Assembly: GCA_965226965.1 (NCBI GenBank)
Contig: OZ245715.1
Location: 4,154,001-4,218,000 of the forward strand
Source of the DNA: Endoryza foliicola
Lineage (GTDB): Bacteria; Bacteroidota; Bacteroidia; Chitinophagales; Chitinophagaceae
Length of the DNA stretch: 64,000 nt
Reading direction: 5' to 3'
Below are positions 25,932-34,410 of the stretch, piece after piece. The position numbers and the translations under genes are program-made. The notes beneath the pieces are model-generated. The model saw only the letters and a program-made list of their open reading frames with translations, did no database searches and was not told where the DNA came from. Position 1 is the stretch's first letter. Every line of letters starts with the position of its first letter.

Positions 25932-27980
25932 CTAATTAACCACCCCCTTCACCACCTTTCTTTCACCATTAGCTGCCACTACTGAAACGGTATACCACCC
26001 GGAAGTAAGCGTATAAATGGGTAATTCAAATATGTTCGCTCCTTTTCTTATGTCTACTCTTTGAGTGTGAATAGTTGTACCAAAACTTGAATAAATTATT
26101 AATTGCGCTTTCTGAGTTAAGGAAGAATAACAATACAATTTCGGAGCGGAACGACCCGCTTGTATCAATTTCAATTCCCAATCAAGGGTTCGATACCAAC
26201 TCGGAAAGCGATGAATAGAAGAGTAAAGTACCACTCCGGACTTCTTCGCTTTCACTCTAAAACCTATAGCTTCTTCAAAAGTTTTAATACTAGACTCGTA
26301 CGTGTACTTGCTAGGAACTATCGATATTTCTTCATTAAAATGAGCCTGTCCGTCCACATCAATCCATTCCACTTCAAATGATTGAATGGATTCCGTGCTT
26401 GAAACGGTAAACCCAATCAAAGTGCTTTCTGTCAATGGCTTTGAATACAATCGGAGAAATTGAATAGGTAATGGATTTTCTTGTTTAATGGTACTGGCCA
26501 ATGTAAGATGCAGTGGTGTACTTGAAACAAAAGGGAGGGTATCACTCCAAACCGATCCGCTGGCGCCAGCCGAACCGGTGGTGCCTTCATTTCCCCCATT
26601 GAACCACATCCATCCCGGTGTATAGGCAACCTGAAGCGCGTTCAAATTTGTGACCCCTCCGCTGTTTACTGAGTTAAAGGAAAGTTCTGTTTGTAAGTAC
26701 CCGCTACCGTTGGCAGTAAGTGTCCAATATTCCACTCCACTTACTCTTTTCAAACTACTGTCAATGGACGCAGTAACCGATGAAGCGGCAATTTTCCTAT
26801 ACACTAACTGTACATCTCCCACAATTCCTTTCACCCGAATCCATCGTTGGTATTTGTCTTTACCGATAGGAAACAAATAAGTCTGATTCCCCTTCATTGC
26901 CTTTCTTACTACAACCCCATCTATATAGGCGGCATTAACACTTGTGTCGGCAAGTACAGTAGCATTACTGTCTAATATGAAGGGCGCATCGGTAGCGCTG
27001 TATATAACGCCCTTGAGCAACCGAATACCATAGTTCACCGTCAACGGTTGTTTCAATGAGATGCCGATGGCATTGTTAGATTGAAGTGAAATTTGATCTT
27101 TTACTTGTCCTTTAAATTGATAGTCTTGTAAGCTTGTTCCATTCCATTCAATAAAAGGATTGCCTGTTCCACTCTCTACAACTTGTCCGGTTCCGCTCCA
27201 GCTTTTATACAATTTCAAGAAAATGGCATTGGCGCCGGGGCCCATATTCAAAATACCGTTGAGTATGAAATCTCCGAAAACATGTACCGTACTGGTGGCA
27301 TTGTAACTCAGCGTTGTATTGGAATCGATTTCCAACCCTCCTTTCAATTGAACCGGATTCACCCCGGTTGCCACATACGTTCGTGGAGCAGCGGCAGCTT
27401 TCGACTGCAAGATCAATTTCCCTAAAACTCGATTGCTCAAACTGAGCGTATAAGAAGCGGTTCCCGGCACATCAAAACAAAGTATTCCGTTGACGCAGGT
27501 ATCGGACTTGGAGAAGCTATTTAGGAAGGCTGCGTGAGGGGAAGTGGACCGGTGAACATAACGAGCCCCATTGTAAACATACACCGAATCGCCGGTTTGA
27601 ATGGCTGAAGCCCCACTTGCAGCCGATCGGTTCGTTAATTGTGAATTGGGCAGCAATTGAATGGAACCTGCTAGTTGAAGAGCGGGTGCGAGATTGCCGG
27701 CAGCCGGTAGTTCAAGCTCTATAGAGCCGTTGGGACCGGGATCAATGGTCAATGCTTTAATAGCTACTAGAACTGTCGGCAATACCACCTTATACGCTCC
27801 AAGCATGAACGAATGATCCAATACAACCGAGTCTGTTGCCGATGGCAATGTTTGCCCCTCCCAATTGAGTGTATTCAACCATTGGTCGTCGTTGGCAGCC
27901 CCGGTCCATTTTTTTACCTGAGCTTGGGCGGAACTTTGGAGGACCGCCAATACCAAACAAAGGAGAAGATGATTTTTCAT
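25932..27980 (-). CDS. Secreted T9SS protein with type A-like C-terminal sorting domain
   Basis: A 682-residue exported protein: signal peptide (MKNHLLLCLVLAVLQSSAQA), then a beta-rich passenger starting KKWTGAANDDQWLNTLNWEG, a pattern common to Bacteroidota surface adhesin-like proteins. A long region of short strands and turns suggests a beta-helix. The C-terminal ~75 residues have the type A sorting pattern (AQLIIYSSFGTTIHTQ, then LTSGWYTVSVVAANGERKVVKGVV), predicting T9SS export. It has no recognised catalytic domain. It converges with DUF4954. Likely a surface or extracellular adhesin or matrix protein; function not established. Confidence 0.82.
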   Translation of the reverse strand: MKNHLLLCLVLAVLQSSAQAQVKKWTGAANDDQWLNTLNWEGQTLPSATDSVVLDHSFMLGAYKVVLPTVLVAIKALTIDPGPNGSIELELPAAGNLAPALQLAGSIQLLPNSQLTNRSAASGASAIQTGDSVYVYNGARYVHRSTSPHAAFLNSFSKSDTCVNGILCFDVPGTASYTLSLSNRVLGKLILQSKAAAAPRTYVATGVNPVQLKGGLEIDSNTTLSYNATSTVHVFGDFILNGILNMGPGANAIFLKLYKSWSGTGQVVESGTGNPFIEWNGTSLQDYQFKGQVKDQISLQSNNAIGISLKQPLTVNYGIRLLKGVIYSATDAPFILDSNATVLADTSVNAAYIDGVVVRKAMKGNQTYLFPIGKDKYQRWIRVKGIVGDVQLVYRKIAASSVTASIDSSLKRVSGVEYWTLTANGSGYLQTELSFNSVNSGGVTNLNALQVAYTPGWMWFNGGNEGTTGSAGASGSVWSDTLPFVSSTPLHLTLASTIKQENPLPIQFLRLYSKPLTESTLIGFTVSSTESIQSFEVEWIDVDGQAHFNEEISIVPSKYTYESSIKTFEEAIGFRVKAKKSGVVLYSSIHRFPSWYRTLDWELKLIQAGRSAPKLYCYSSLTQKAQLIIYSSFGTTIHTQRVDIRKGANIFELPIYTLTSGWYTVSVVAANGERKVVKGVVN

Positions 27981-28093
27981 GGTGCTTCTTTGAAAGCAAA
28001 GCTAGGTCCATGAAAATCCGAAAACAATAGCAAATGCAAGATAAAGTTGTGTTTTACAACCAGTTGTAATTCTTATCCAGTTACAAATACAGG

Positions 28094-28123
28094 CAAAAAA
28101 AATCCCGACCACCTGTGGTCGGG
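28094..28123 (-). terminator. Intrinsic terminator after small lipoprotein gene
   Basis: On the minus strand CCCGACCAC / GTGGTCGGG with a two-base loop is followed by a run of seven or more T, 30 bp after the 28154 gene stop. Confidence 0.9.
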
Positions 28124-28153
28124 AACTTCTTGCAAGAAGGTAATAAGTTATGA

Positions 28154-28342
28154 TTACTTCTTAGCAGCAGTGTCAACAGCTTTAGCAGCAGTATCAACAG
28201 CTTTAGCAGCAGTGTCTACTGGTTTAGCAGTTGTGTCAACTGTAGTTGCAGGAGAATCAGCTTTTTTCTCTTCAGCAGCAGCGCCACTGTCGTTACAAGC
28301 TACGAAGCCTGCAACAGCTAAAACGAAGAATAATTTTTTCAT
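28154..28342 (-). CDS. Small lipoprotein with heptapeptide repeats
   Basis: A 62-residue predicted lipoprotein: MKKLFFVLAVAGFVACN gives a short signal with lipobox GFVACN (lipidated Cys16). An acidic stretch follows, then a C-terminal repeat of seven residues (VDTAAKA / VDTTAKP) encoded by 21-bp tandem repeats at 28160-28245. It resembles E. coli Lpp only in size and Ala-rich heptad pattern, not in sequence. A consensus promoter and a strong terminator flank it, so it is a real monocistronic gene despite its size. A spacer or linker role in the envelope is a guess. Confidence 0.82.
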   Translation of the reverse strand: MKKLFFVLAVAGFVACNDSGAAAEEKKADSPATTVDTTAKPVDTAAKAVDTAAKAVDTAAKK

Positions 28343-28374
28343 TTGAACTTACTTTTGGTAATTTTTAATGAGCG

Positions 28375-28405
28375 CAAAACTATTAAGAATTTTATAATAA
28401 CCAAA
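28375..28405 (-). promoter_or_regulatory. Promoter of small lipoprotein gene
   Basis: On the minus strand TTTG (28402-28405) and TAGTTTTG (28375-28382) are separated by 19 bp, an excellent match to the Bacteroidota consensus. Start codon is 32 bp downstream. Confidence 0.78.
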
Positions 28406-28478
28406 TAGTTTCTTAAAATTTGGCTTACAAATTCTCATATTTTTGGTTTTTTAATATCAGAATTTGATTTAAATCAAA

Positions 28479-29792
28479 TTACTTCTTTCTAAAGAAGAGG
28501 CGAACCGGTACTCCGGTGAAGTTAAACTTCGCTCTTAATTGATTTTCAAGGTAGTTTTTGTATGGTTGCTTCACATCGTCCGGGAAATTGCAGAAAAAGG
28601 CAAAAGACGGAACATGGGTTGGCAACTGGGTAACATACTTGATCTTTATTGGATGACCTCTCACGACCGGAGGATGATAGCTCTCAATAGCCTTCAGCAT
28701 AATGTCATTGAGTTCTGAAGTACCAACCTTACGCTGCTTATTGTCATATACTTCCAAACAGGTTTCTACGGCTTTATGGATACGCGTTTTCTCGGTAGCC
28801 GACACAAAAAGAATCGGAACATCCGTGAACGGCGCGATGCGGTTTTTCAGTTCTTTCTCGTAGTCACGAGCGGTATTCGTAGACTTGGTCATCAAGTCCC
28901 ATTTGTTTACCAAAATCACGATACCCTTTCCCTTCTTCACCGCCAAACTGAAGATGTTCAAATCCTGAGCAGTAATTCCTTTTTCAGCATCCAACACCAT
29001 CAAACAAACATCGGCTTCGTCCATGGCTTTGATGGCACGAATTACTGAGTAGAACTCTAAGTCTTCGTGCACTTTTGTTTTGCGACGAATACCCGCTGTA
29101 TCAATAAGAATGAATTCTTTGTTGAATAGGTTATAGTGGGTGTGAATGGTATCGCGGGTAGTTCCGGCGATATCACTTACAATGGTGCGCTCCTGCCCTA
29201 CCAAGGCATTTAAAAGAGATGATTTTCCTACGTTGGGTTGACCAATGATGGCGAATTTGGGAAGTTTTTGTTCTTCCACTGTTGCGGCAGATTGATCTTC
29301 AGTGATCAAATCAGTTACTGCATCCAACACCTCACCGGTACCGCTTCCGCTCATCGCAGATAAAAAGAAAATACGGTCGATACCTAAGCTGTAAAATTCA
29401 GTGGCTTCAAGTAAGCGATCGTGGTTGTCTACCTTATTTACAGTCAAGAAAACCGGCTTGTTGGACCTTCTCAATACATCGGCCATGGCCTCATCGAGGT
29501 CGGTAATGCCGGTTGCAGCATCTACCATGAAGATCAGCGCATTGGCTTCTTCAACAGCAATCAAAACTTGTTTTTTGATTTCTCTTTCAAAAATATCTTC
29601 ACTTTGAGGTACGAAACCACCTGTATCAATTACGTTAAAGGTTTTACCGGCCCATTCAGCAACACCGTATTGACGGTCGCGGGTTACCCCACTTACGTCG
29701 TCCACAATTGCTTTCCGTTGTTCCAATAAACGGTTGAAAAACGTACTCTTACCCACGTTCGGTCTACCTACTATAGCCACTGTAAAACTCAT
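28479..29792 (-). CDS. der: Ribosome biogenesis GTPase Der (EngA)
   Basis: A 437-residue double GTPase for 50S ribosome assembly. The first G domain has GRPNVGKSTFFN (P loop), DTGGF and NKVD; the second has GQPNVGKSSLLN, DTAGI and NKWD. A C-terminal KH-like domain includes HPIKIKYVTQ and ends with PVRLFFRKK. I use the ATG at 29792 (MSFTVAIVGR); the longer frame from 29837 would start at the -7 box at 29835-29842. A 20-bp AT palindrome (28461-28480) covers the stop codon. Confidence 0.97.
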   Translation of the reverse strand: MSFTVAIVGRPNVGKSTFFNRLLEQRKAIVDDVSGVTRDRQYGVAEWAGKTFNVIDTGGFVPQSEDIFEREIKKQVLIAVEEANALIFMVDAATGITDLDEAMADVLRRSNKPVFLTVNKVDNHDRLLEATEFYSLGIDRIFFLSAMSGSGTGEVLDAVTDLITEDQSAATVEEQKLPKFAIIGQPNVGKSSLLNALVGQERTIVSDIAGTTRDTIHTHYNLFNKEFILIDTAGIRRKTKVHEDLEFYSVIRAIKAMDEADVCLMVLDAEKGITAQDLNIFSLAVKKGKGIVILVNKWDLMTKSTNTARDYEKELKNRIAPFTDVPILFVSATEKTRIHKAVETCLEVYDNKQRKVGTSELNDIMLKAIESYHPPVVRGHPIKIKYVTQLPTHVPSFAFFCNFPDDVKQPYKNYLENQLRAKFNFTGVPVRLFFRKK

Positions 29793-29834
29793 AATCCTTG
29801 ATGCTTTGTTGTTCTGACATGAAAAATGCAGCGG

Positions 29835-29842
29835 CAAAACTA
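29835..29842 (-). promoter_or_regulatory. -7 promoter box of der
   Basis: TAGTTTTG on the minus strand matches TAnnTTTG, 42 bp upstream of the chosen der start. No good -33 element was found at normal spacing. Confidence 0.5.
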
Positions 29843-29891
29843 CGCTTTTCCAAGCGGATTAAGGCTTTTAACTGAAAAGAAAGCACACAAG

Positions 29892-29923
29892 AAAGGCTTT
29901 CCCGGTTTGGAGAAAGCCTTTTA
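29892..29923. terminator. Hairpin between der promoter and upstream gene
   Basis: AAAGGCTTTC / GAAAGCCTTT stem. It lies 22 bp beyond the stop of the 29945 gene and probably ends its transcript before the der promoter, although the minus-strand U tract is poor. Confidence 0.5.
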
Positions 29924-29944
29924 ACTCGTTTAGTATCAGTCAGT

Positions 29945-30676
29945 TTACTTCGAAGTTTCGTTTACATGTTGCAGGAATTGCAAGAGGTCTTCTTCCTTTT
30001 TCAAATTAAGGTTGTTTTGTTTGACCCAGGCATCGTAACCGGTAGTGTTTCCGATGAGTTCGTACACATTGTCTTTGTTAAGTTTTTTCAAGCGATGGAT
30101 CTGCCCTTTTACATTGAAATAATACAAAGATTGATCGGAGAAATAATAACGCTTCATGGTTCCGAAAAGAGAATCGGCCGTAACGAAATTCATTTTGATA
30201 TGCTTGAGCAATTGAAAATTGCCTTCGTTCATCACTTGTACAAAGGAAGAATTTTCAGCTTGAGGGTTGTTTTCAATAATGGTAGACACATTGTTTTCGA
30301 AAATGGCCAGTACTTCTTTGTAGTTCTCGTCTTTATAAAAAATAACTTTCCGCACTTTGCCCGCGGCTGCCACTCGTTCCTCTCCTCTAGGGGTTAGAAA
30401 ATATACTTCGTTGGTATACAAATTCAGTTTTACAGGGGCTTTACCCAGTATTTGGTTGCCCCGATCGATGATCATTGCGTTGATGTATTCGGTTTTCCAG
30501 AAAGGAGATCCGCTGATTTTATCGTAGGGAATACGTTTGTTGCCCATGGAGCTGCTGCCATACATTACTAATACTCCATCTCTTGAAGTGCCCACGGGCT
30601 GCGATTCCAAGGTCACTTGCGAAAATGCAGCACTTGTAATGCTTAGAAGGCTAAGGAATAAGATAGAATGTTTCAT
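29945..30676 (-). CDS. Hypothetical secreted protein
   Basis: A 243-residue protein with a clear signal peptide (MKHSILFLSLLSITSAAFS, cleavage expected before QVTLE). The mature part is a mixture of strands and charged helices, with no Cys and no catalytic motif I recognise; NKRIPYDKISGSPFW and YYFNVKGQIHRLKKLNKDN are its most distinctive stretches. The same general pattern (signal peptide, 200-230 residues, C-terminal charged helix) is common among uncharacterised periplasmic proteins of Bacteroidota. No functional partner is nearby: der lies downstream and a repeat-filled interval upstream. Confidence 0.78.
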   Translation of the reverse strand: MKHSILFLSLLSITSAAFSQVTLESQPVGTSRDGVLVMYGSSSMGNKRIPYDKISGSPFWKTEYINAMIIDRGNQILGKAPVKLNLYTNEVYFLTPRGEERVAAAGKVRKVIFYKDENYKEVLAIFENNVSTIIENNPQAENSSFVQVMNEGNFQLLKHIKMNFVTADSLFGTMKRYYFSDQSLYYFNVKGQIHRLKKLNKDNVYELIGNTTGYDAWVKQNNLNLKKEEDLLQFLQHVNETSK

Positions 30677-31114
30677 AATAGAAGTTTAGGAGGATGAAAC
30701 AATGTAGTGTTGAATGGTAGGAAGATACGATTTTGTTTGATTTCGAATCGTTAAAACACCGGCGCGAAGTTTATAGAAGGTTAGGAAGTTGCTCAAAGCG
30801 GGGTTTTTTACCACAGATAGCATTTAGGTAAAGTTTTGAGTTATTGAGTTCTGGGTGTTAGGTTATAGGCGTTAGGCCTTAGGCTTTAGGCGTTAGGCTT
30901 TTTTGACCACTTCTTTTTTTACCGCAGCGGCGCAGCGTCCGCAGCGGTAACGCAGCGCTCCCTCCTACTCATCTACCTCTTCCTGCTCTGTATTTCCTCT
31001 TATCCTCGTTCCTCGTTTCCTCGTCTCCTGTATCCCCCCTGTTCCTCTTCCTGTTCTTTTTCTGTATTCTTCTTTCACGGTATTTCCTCGTTCCTCTCCT
31101 CCTCGTTTCCTGCC
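30677..31114. other. Gene-free 438-bp interval: heptads, octads, pyrimidine tract
   Basis: TTAGG heptads occur at 30854-30900, CGCAGCGG octads at 30921-30958 and a strongly pyrimidine-biased plus strand with repeated TCCTCGTTTCC words at about 30957-31112. No gene or RNA recognised. Confidence 0.75.
30854..30900 (+). repeat. Degenerate TTAGG heptad tract
   Basis: Successive seven-base units CGTTAGG, CCTTAGG, CTTTAGG, CGTTAGG on the plus strand. Confidence 0.8.
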
Positions 31115-31984
31115 CTAATACCCATACTCCCTCAACATCAAATCATTATCCCTCCACTTGGGTTTTACTTTTACGAAGAGTTCGAGGAATACTTTTTGAC
31201 CGAGGAATTGTTCGATGTCTTTGCGGGCTTCGGTACCGAGTTGGCGGATCATTTTTCCGCCTTCGCCCAGTAAGATGCCTTTTTGCGTATCGCGTTGAAC
31301 AACGATATCGGCTACAATTTTTATGAGGGTGGTCTTCTCTTTGAATTCGTTTACCATTACGGCGGTGTGGTAAGGAATTTCATCTTTGTAAAGGTGATAG
31401 ATCTTTTCACGAATCATTTCTCCTACAAAGAATTTGGTAGGCAGATCGGTTAAATCATCGGTATCATAGAAGGGGTCACCTTCGGGTAAATATTTGAGAA
31501 TGGCGTCGAGTAGTTCTTTCAAACCATTTTTCTTCAGTGCGGCAATGGAAAGCACTTGTTTTGCATAGGGTTGTTGGGTGAAGAATTCGATCATGGCTTG
31601 AGCTTCGGCGGGCTTAAGAATGTCGAGTTTATTGATCACTACTATGCAGGGAACTTTTAACCGGAGGGCGGCAAAAATTTGGTGTTGTTCTTCAATGGGT
31701 GCTTTGCCGTCTACCAAGAGGAGTCCAACATCGGCATCTTCGAGGGCGCCTTTTACGGCCATCATCATTTTTTCGTGGAGTTTGTATTTGGGTTCAATGA
31801 TGCCGGGGGTATCGGAAAGAATGATCTGATAACCGGGTTCATTGATGATGCCTTTGATACGGTGTCGAGTTGTTTGAACCTTGTCGGAAATGATGGCCAA
31901 TTTTTCTCCCAGCAAAGCATTCATGAGAGTGCTTTTGCCGGCATTGGGTTTTCCGAAAATATTTACATAACCTGCCTGAAACAT
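31115..31984 (-). CDS. era: GTPase Era
   Basis: A 289-residue 16S rRNA-binding GTPase used in 30S assembly. The Ras-like G domain has GKPNAGKSTLMN (P loop), the TTRHRI switch, DTPG and NKLD. The C-terminal KH domain includes ILLGEGGKMIRQLG and ends LFVKVKPKWRDN. Length and order are standard. Its 3' end borders a repeat-filled interval. A -7/-33 promoter lies 20 bp upstream. Confidence 0.97.
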   Translation of the reverse strand: MFQAGYVNIFGKPNAGKSTLMNALLGEKLAIISDKVQTTRHRIKGIINEPGYQIILSDTPGIIEPKYKLHEKMMMAVKGALEDADVGLLLVDGKAPIEEQHQIFAALRLKVPCIVVINKLDILKPAEAQAMIEFFTQQPYAKQVLSIAALKKNGLKELLDAILKYLPEGDPFYDTDDLTDLPTKFFVGEMIREKIYHLYKDEIPYHTAVMVNEFKEKTTLIKIVADIVVQRDTQKGILLGEGGKMIRQLGTEARKDIEQFLGQKVFLELFVKVKPKWRDNDLMLREYGY

Positions 31985-32003
31985 GCGCTGCCTTTAATTG
32001 GGG

Positions 32004-32031
32004 CAAATTTACTGGTAAATAAATGGACAAA
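32004..32031 (-). promoter_or_regulatory. era promoter
   Basis: Minus-strand TTTG (32028-32031) and TAAATTTG (32004-32011), spaced 16 bp, slightly short of the usual 19-21. Confidence 0.55.
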
Positions 32032-32053
32032 TGAGGAATAAATTCAAATGATA

Positions 32054-32085
32054 TTTGGAGGAGAAATGAAATTGCGCTAATTTTG
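32054..32085 (+). promoter_or_regulatory. Promoter of initiator tRNA
   Basis: TTTG (32054-32057), 20-bp spacer, TAATTTTG (32078-32085): a full match to the Bacteroidota consensus, 10 bp before the tRNA 5' end. It is divergent from and close to the era promoter. Confidence 0.8.
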
Positions 32086-32095
32086 CACTCCACAT

Positions 32096-32167
<72 letters not shown>

Positions 32168-32173
32168 CACGAG

Positions 32174-32205
32174 AAAGCCCCGCATTGCGGGGTTTTTTGT
32201 TTTTA
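32174..32205 (+). terminator. Terminator of initiator tRNA gene
   Basis: CCCCGC-ATT-GCGGGG hairpin followed by TTTTTTGTTTTT. Confidence 0.92.
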
Positions 32206-32341
32206 ATCGCGGAGGCGCAGAGGGAACAGCCGGTGACGGAAAAAATCATTGATCTCTTCCCAAACTATTTTCAACCATTTTAATAGATTTAGTGCGACCC
32301 CTTCAGGGTCGAATACATTGCATCATCTTCTTGTGCTACTG

Positions 32342-33400
32342 ATATGCGACCCCTCCGGGGTCGATTGCACACAACAGGTTTTTGTTTTAATAAAGAATGA
32401 AGGTGATCAATAACCAATTGATATCTTATTACGAGGATATGATATCTATTTCGCAGGAATTTGTTCGGTTCTGGGAGCGAGCGTAAGCTCGCGGATTTTA
32501 CAACAAGCGTAAGCTTGATAAGCAATCTCATACAGCAGTTGGCGCAAGCGTAAGCTTGTGCCCAATTCACAAGCAGTCTGTCCCGTAAGCGAAGCGATTC
32601 AGGATTAGCTTACGCCCAATATTCAACATCCCTTTCATTTTGATCTTTATCACATGCGACCCCTCTAGGGTCGGGCCCCGATTCACATTCCTTTTCTACC
32701 AATATGCGACCTCTCCAGGGTCGATTGCACACAACAGGTTTTTGTTTTAATAAAGAATGAAGGTGATCAATAACCAATTGATATCTTATTACGAGGATAT
32801 GATATCTATTTCGCAGGAATTTGTTCGGTGCTGGGAGCGAGCGTATGCTCGCGGATTTTACAACAAGCGTAAGCTTGATAATTAATCTAGTACAGCAGTT
32901 GGCGCAAGCATAAGCTTGTGCCCAATTCACAAGCAGTCTATCCCGTGAGCGAAGCGATTCGGGATTAGCTTGTACCCAAAATAAAAGCAGCCTATCACAT
33001 AAGCGAAGCGATTCAGGATTAGCTTACGCCCAATATTCAACATCCCTTTCATTTTGATCTTTATCACATGCGACCCCTCCAGGGTCGGACCCCGTTTCAC
33101 AATCCTTTTCTACCAATATACGACCCCTCCGGGGTCGATTGCGCTAAACAAGCACTTGGAGTAACAGAGAATAATTGATTTAAAGCTCATGCATAAGCCT
33201 TCTAGAATGAATGGGATATTTTTTCACAAGACCATGTTCGGTGCTGGGAGCGAGCGTAAGCTCGCGGATTTTACAACAAGCGTAAGCTTGATAAGTAATC
33301 TAATTCAGCAGTTGGCGCAGGCAGCCTGTCCCGTGAGCGAAGCGATTCGGGATAAACTTGTGCCCAATTTAGCAACCCCTTCAGGGTCGGGTATTAAATA
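32342..33400. repeat. Tandem array of hairpin-rich ~360-410-bp units
   Basis: Unit 1 (32342-32701) and unit 2 (32702-33115) are near-identical direct copies. Unit 2 has an internal partial duplication of about 55 bp containing GCGAAGCGATTC. Unit 3 (33116-33400) is truncated and diverged. Each unit begins with a GCGACCCC..GGGTCG hairpin and carries hairpins of the AGCGTAAGCT family (GCGAGCGTAAGCTCGC, AAGCGTAAGCTT, CAAGCGTAAGCTTG) and a palindromic CCCG..GCGAAGCGATT..GGG element. Minus-strand frames in the first two units are copies of each other and look non-coding. This occupies most of a 1.5-kb gene-free interval (32171-33663). Confidence 0.85.
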
Positions 33401-33485
33401 AAAACATTAATAATAGCCAGACTTCAATCATATACATCCACTTCATAAAACACAGTAAACACAGCGTGCTTTCATAAAGAAACCA

Positions 33486-33536
33486 AGGCCCAAGGCCTAA
33501 AGCCTAAGGCCTAAAAACCTAACACCTAACGCCCAA
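33486..33536 (-). repeat. Degenerate TTAGG heptad tract
   Basis: The plus strand shows C-rich units (GCCTAAA, GCCTAAG, ACCTAAC); the G-rich strand is minus, the same strand as the 33664 gene that ends beside it. Confidence 0.78.
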
Positions 33537-33537
33537 T

Positions 33538-33570
33538 AAAAAAAGCGTTCCCTTTCCAAGGAACGCCTTT
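33538..33570 (-). terminator. Terminator of DUF2807 pair
   Basis: Minus-strand GGCGTTCC / GGGAACGC hairpin followed by a run of seven T, about 95 bp after the stop of the 33664 gene. Confidence 0.8.
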
Positions 33571-33663
33571 CATGGCTATCTGTATTCTTTAATTATTGCT
33601 ACGGAAATAAAGTGAATGCATCGCCCCATCTCAAATTCCCCAATTGACTAATTCACTAATCAA

Positions 33664-34380
33664 CTACGCTCTTCTCACACTACTCGCACCACTGGCCTTA
33701 ATATCTCTGATCTTTGCATTGCCTTTGTAACGAATATCGCTAGCGCCGCTGGCATGAGCATCGATGATTTCATTTACAGTGATCTTGATATCACTGGCAC
33801 CACTCGCTTGTACATCACATTCATCAGCAGTTAAATCAAACCCTTTGAAATCGCTGGCACCACTGGCTTCAACTTTCAACTTGTTTACTTTCCCATTGAT
33901 TTCAATATCAGATGCACCACTAATGTTGGCATCTACCGTAGTAAAATCAACCGATCCTTTGAAATCACTTGCGCCCGATAATTCCAAGTTCAACTTTTCG
34001 CCCTTTAATACACCACTTACATACACATCACTCGCACCACTCGATACTAATTTGTCGATGCTTTTTACAGAAACATAAGCTCTAAACTTCTTCTTGCCAT
34101 TTTGTTTCCACCACTGATGTTCGGCATCAATGTAAATTTTCAATACACCGTCTACCACTTCTGTTTTAATTCGATTTCTGCTTTCAACATCTGTTGCACT
34201 CACAGCAACGGCTTCTTCATTGGCTTGCGACAAATAAAGATCAACAGAATTTGAAACGCGAATGGCGTGAAAACTTCCGGAAACTTTTCTTGTTTCAATA
34301 TTAGGATCGTTGATCACTTTTTGAGCAGATGCTACTGCAACCGTGAACAGTCCTACGAGGGCAAATACTACTGATTTCAT
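33664..34380 (-). CDS. DUF2807 head-GIN domain protein (putative adhesin), SGASD-repeat paralogue
   Basis: A 238-residue exported protein: signal peptide (MKSVVFALVGLFTVAVASA) followed by a DUF2807 beta-helix. The mature protein has seven regularly spaced SGASD/SGASS motifs (for example SSGASDVYVSG, LSGASDFKG, ASGASDIKI), one per helical turn of about 20 residues. Family members are cell-surface or periplasmic and are called putative adhesins without strong proof. It lies 30 bp downstream of its paralogue and shares a transcript with it. Confidence 0.9.
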   Translation of the reverse strand: MKSVVFALVGLFTVAVASAQKVINDPNIETRKVSGSFHAIRVSNSVDLYLSQANEEAVAVSATDVESRNRIKTEVVDGVLKIYIDAEHQWWKQNGKKKFRAYVSVKSIDKLVSSGASDVYVSGVLKGEKLNLELSGASDFKGSVDFTTVDANISGASDIEINGKVNKLKVEASGASDFKGFDLTADECDVQASGASDIKITVNEIIDAHASGASDIRYKGNAKIRDIKASGASSVRRA

Positions 34381-34410
34381 GTGTTGAACATTTAAGTTGT
34401 TAGTACCTTA

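Noticed and set aside
28047..28346. 99-codon plus-strand frame with repeated AAVSTAL
   Set aside because: Antisense shadow of the small repeat lipoprotein, which has a lipobox, promoter and terminator.
30854..30900. Regular short repeats suggesting a CRISPR array
   Set aside because: Units are seven bases, degenerate and contiguous, with no unique spacers of constant length and no cas genes nearby.
32289..32930. Two minus-strand frames of 93 and 106 codons with similar translations (both containing MNWAQAYACANCC)
   Set aside because: They are the same frame in two tandem repeat units, filled with hairpins and without a promoter or recognisable protein family; similarity comes from the DNA duplication.
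32171..33663. Genomic island or integration at the tRNA gene
   Set aside because: No integrase, no repeat of the tRNA 3' end and no change in neighbouring gene content; the interval is only repeats.
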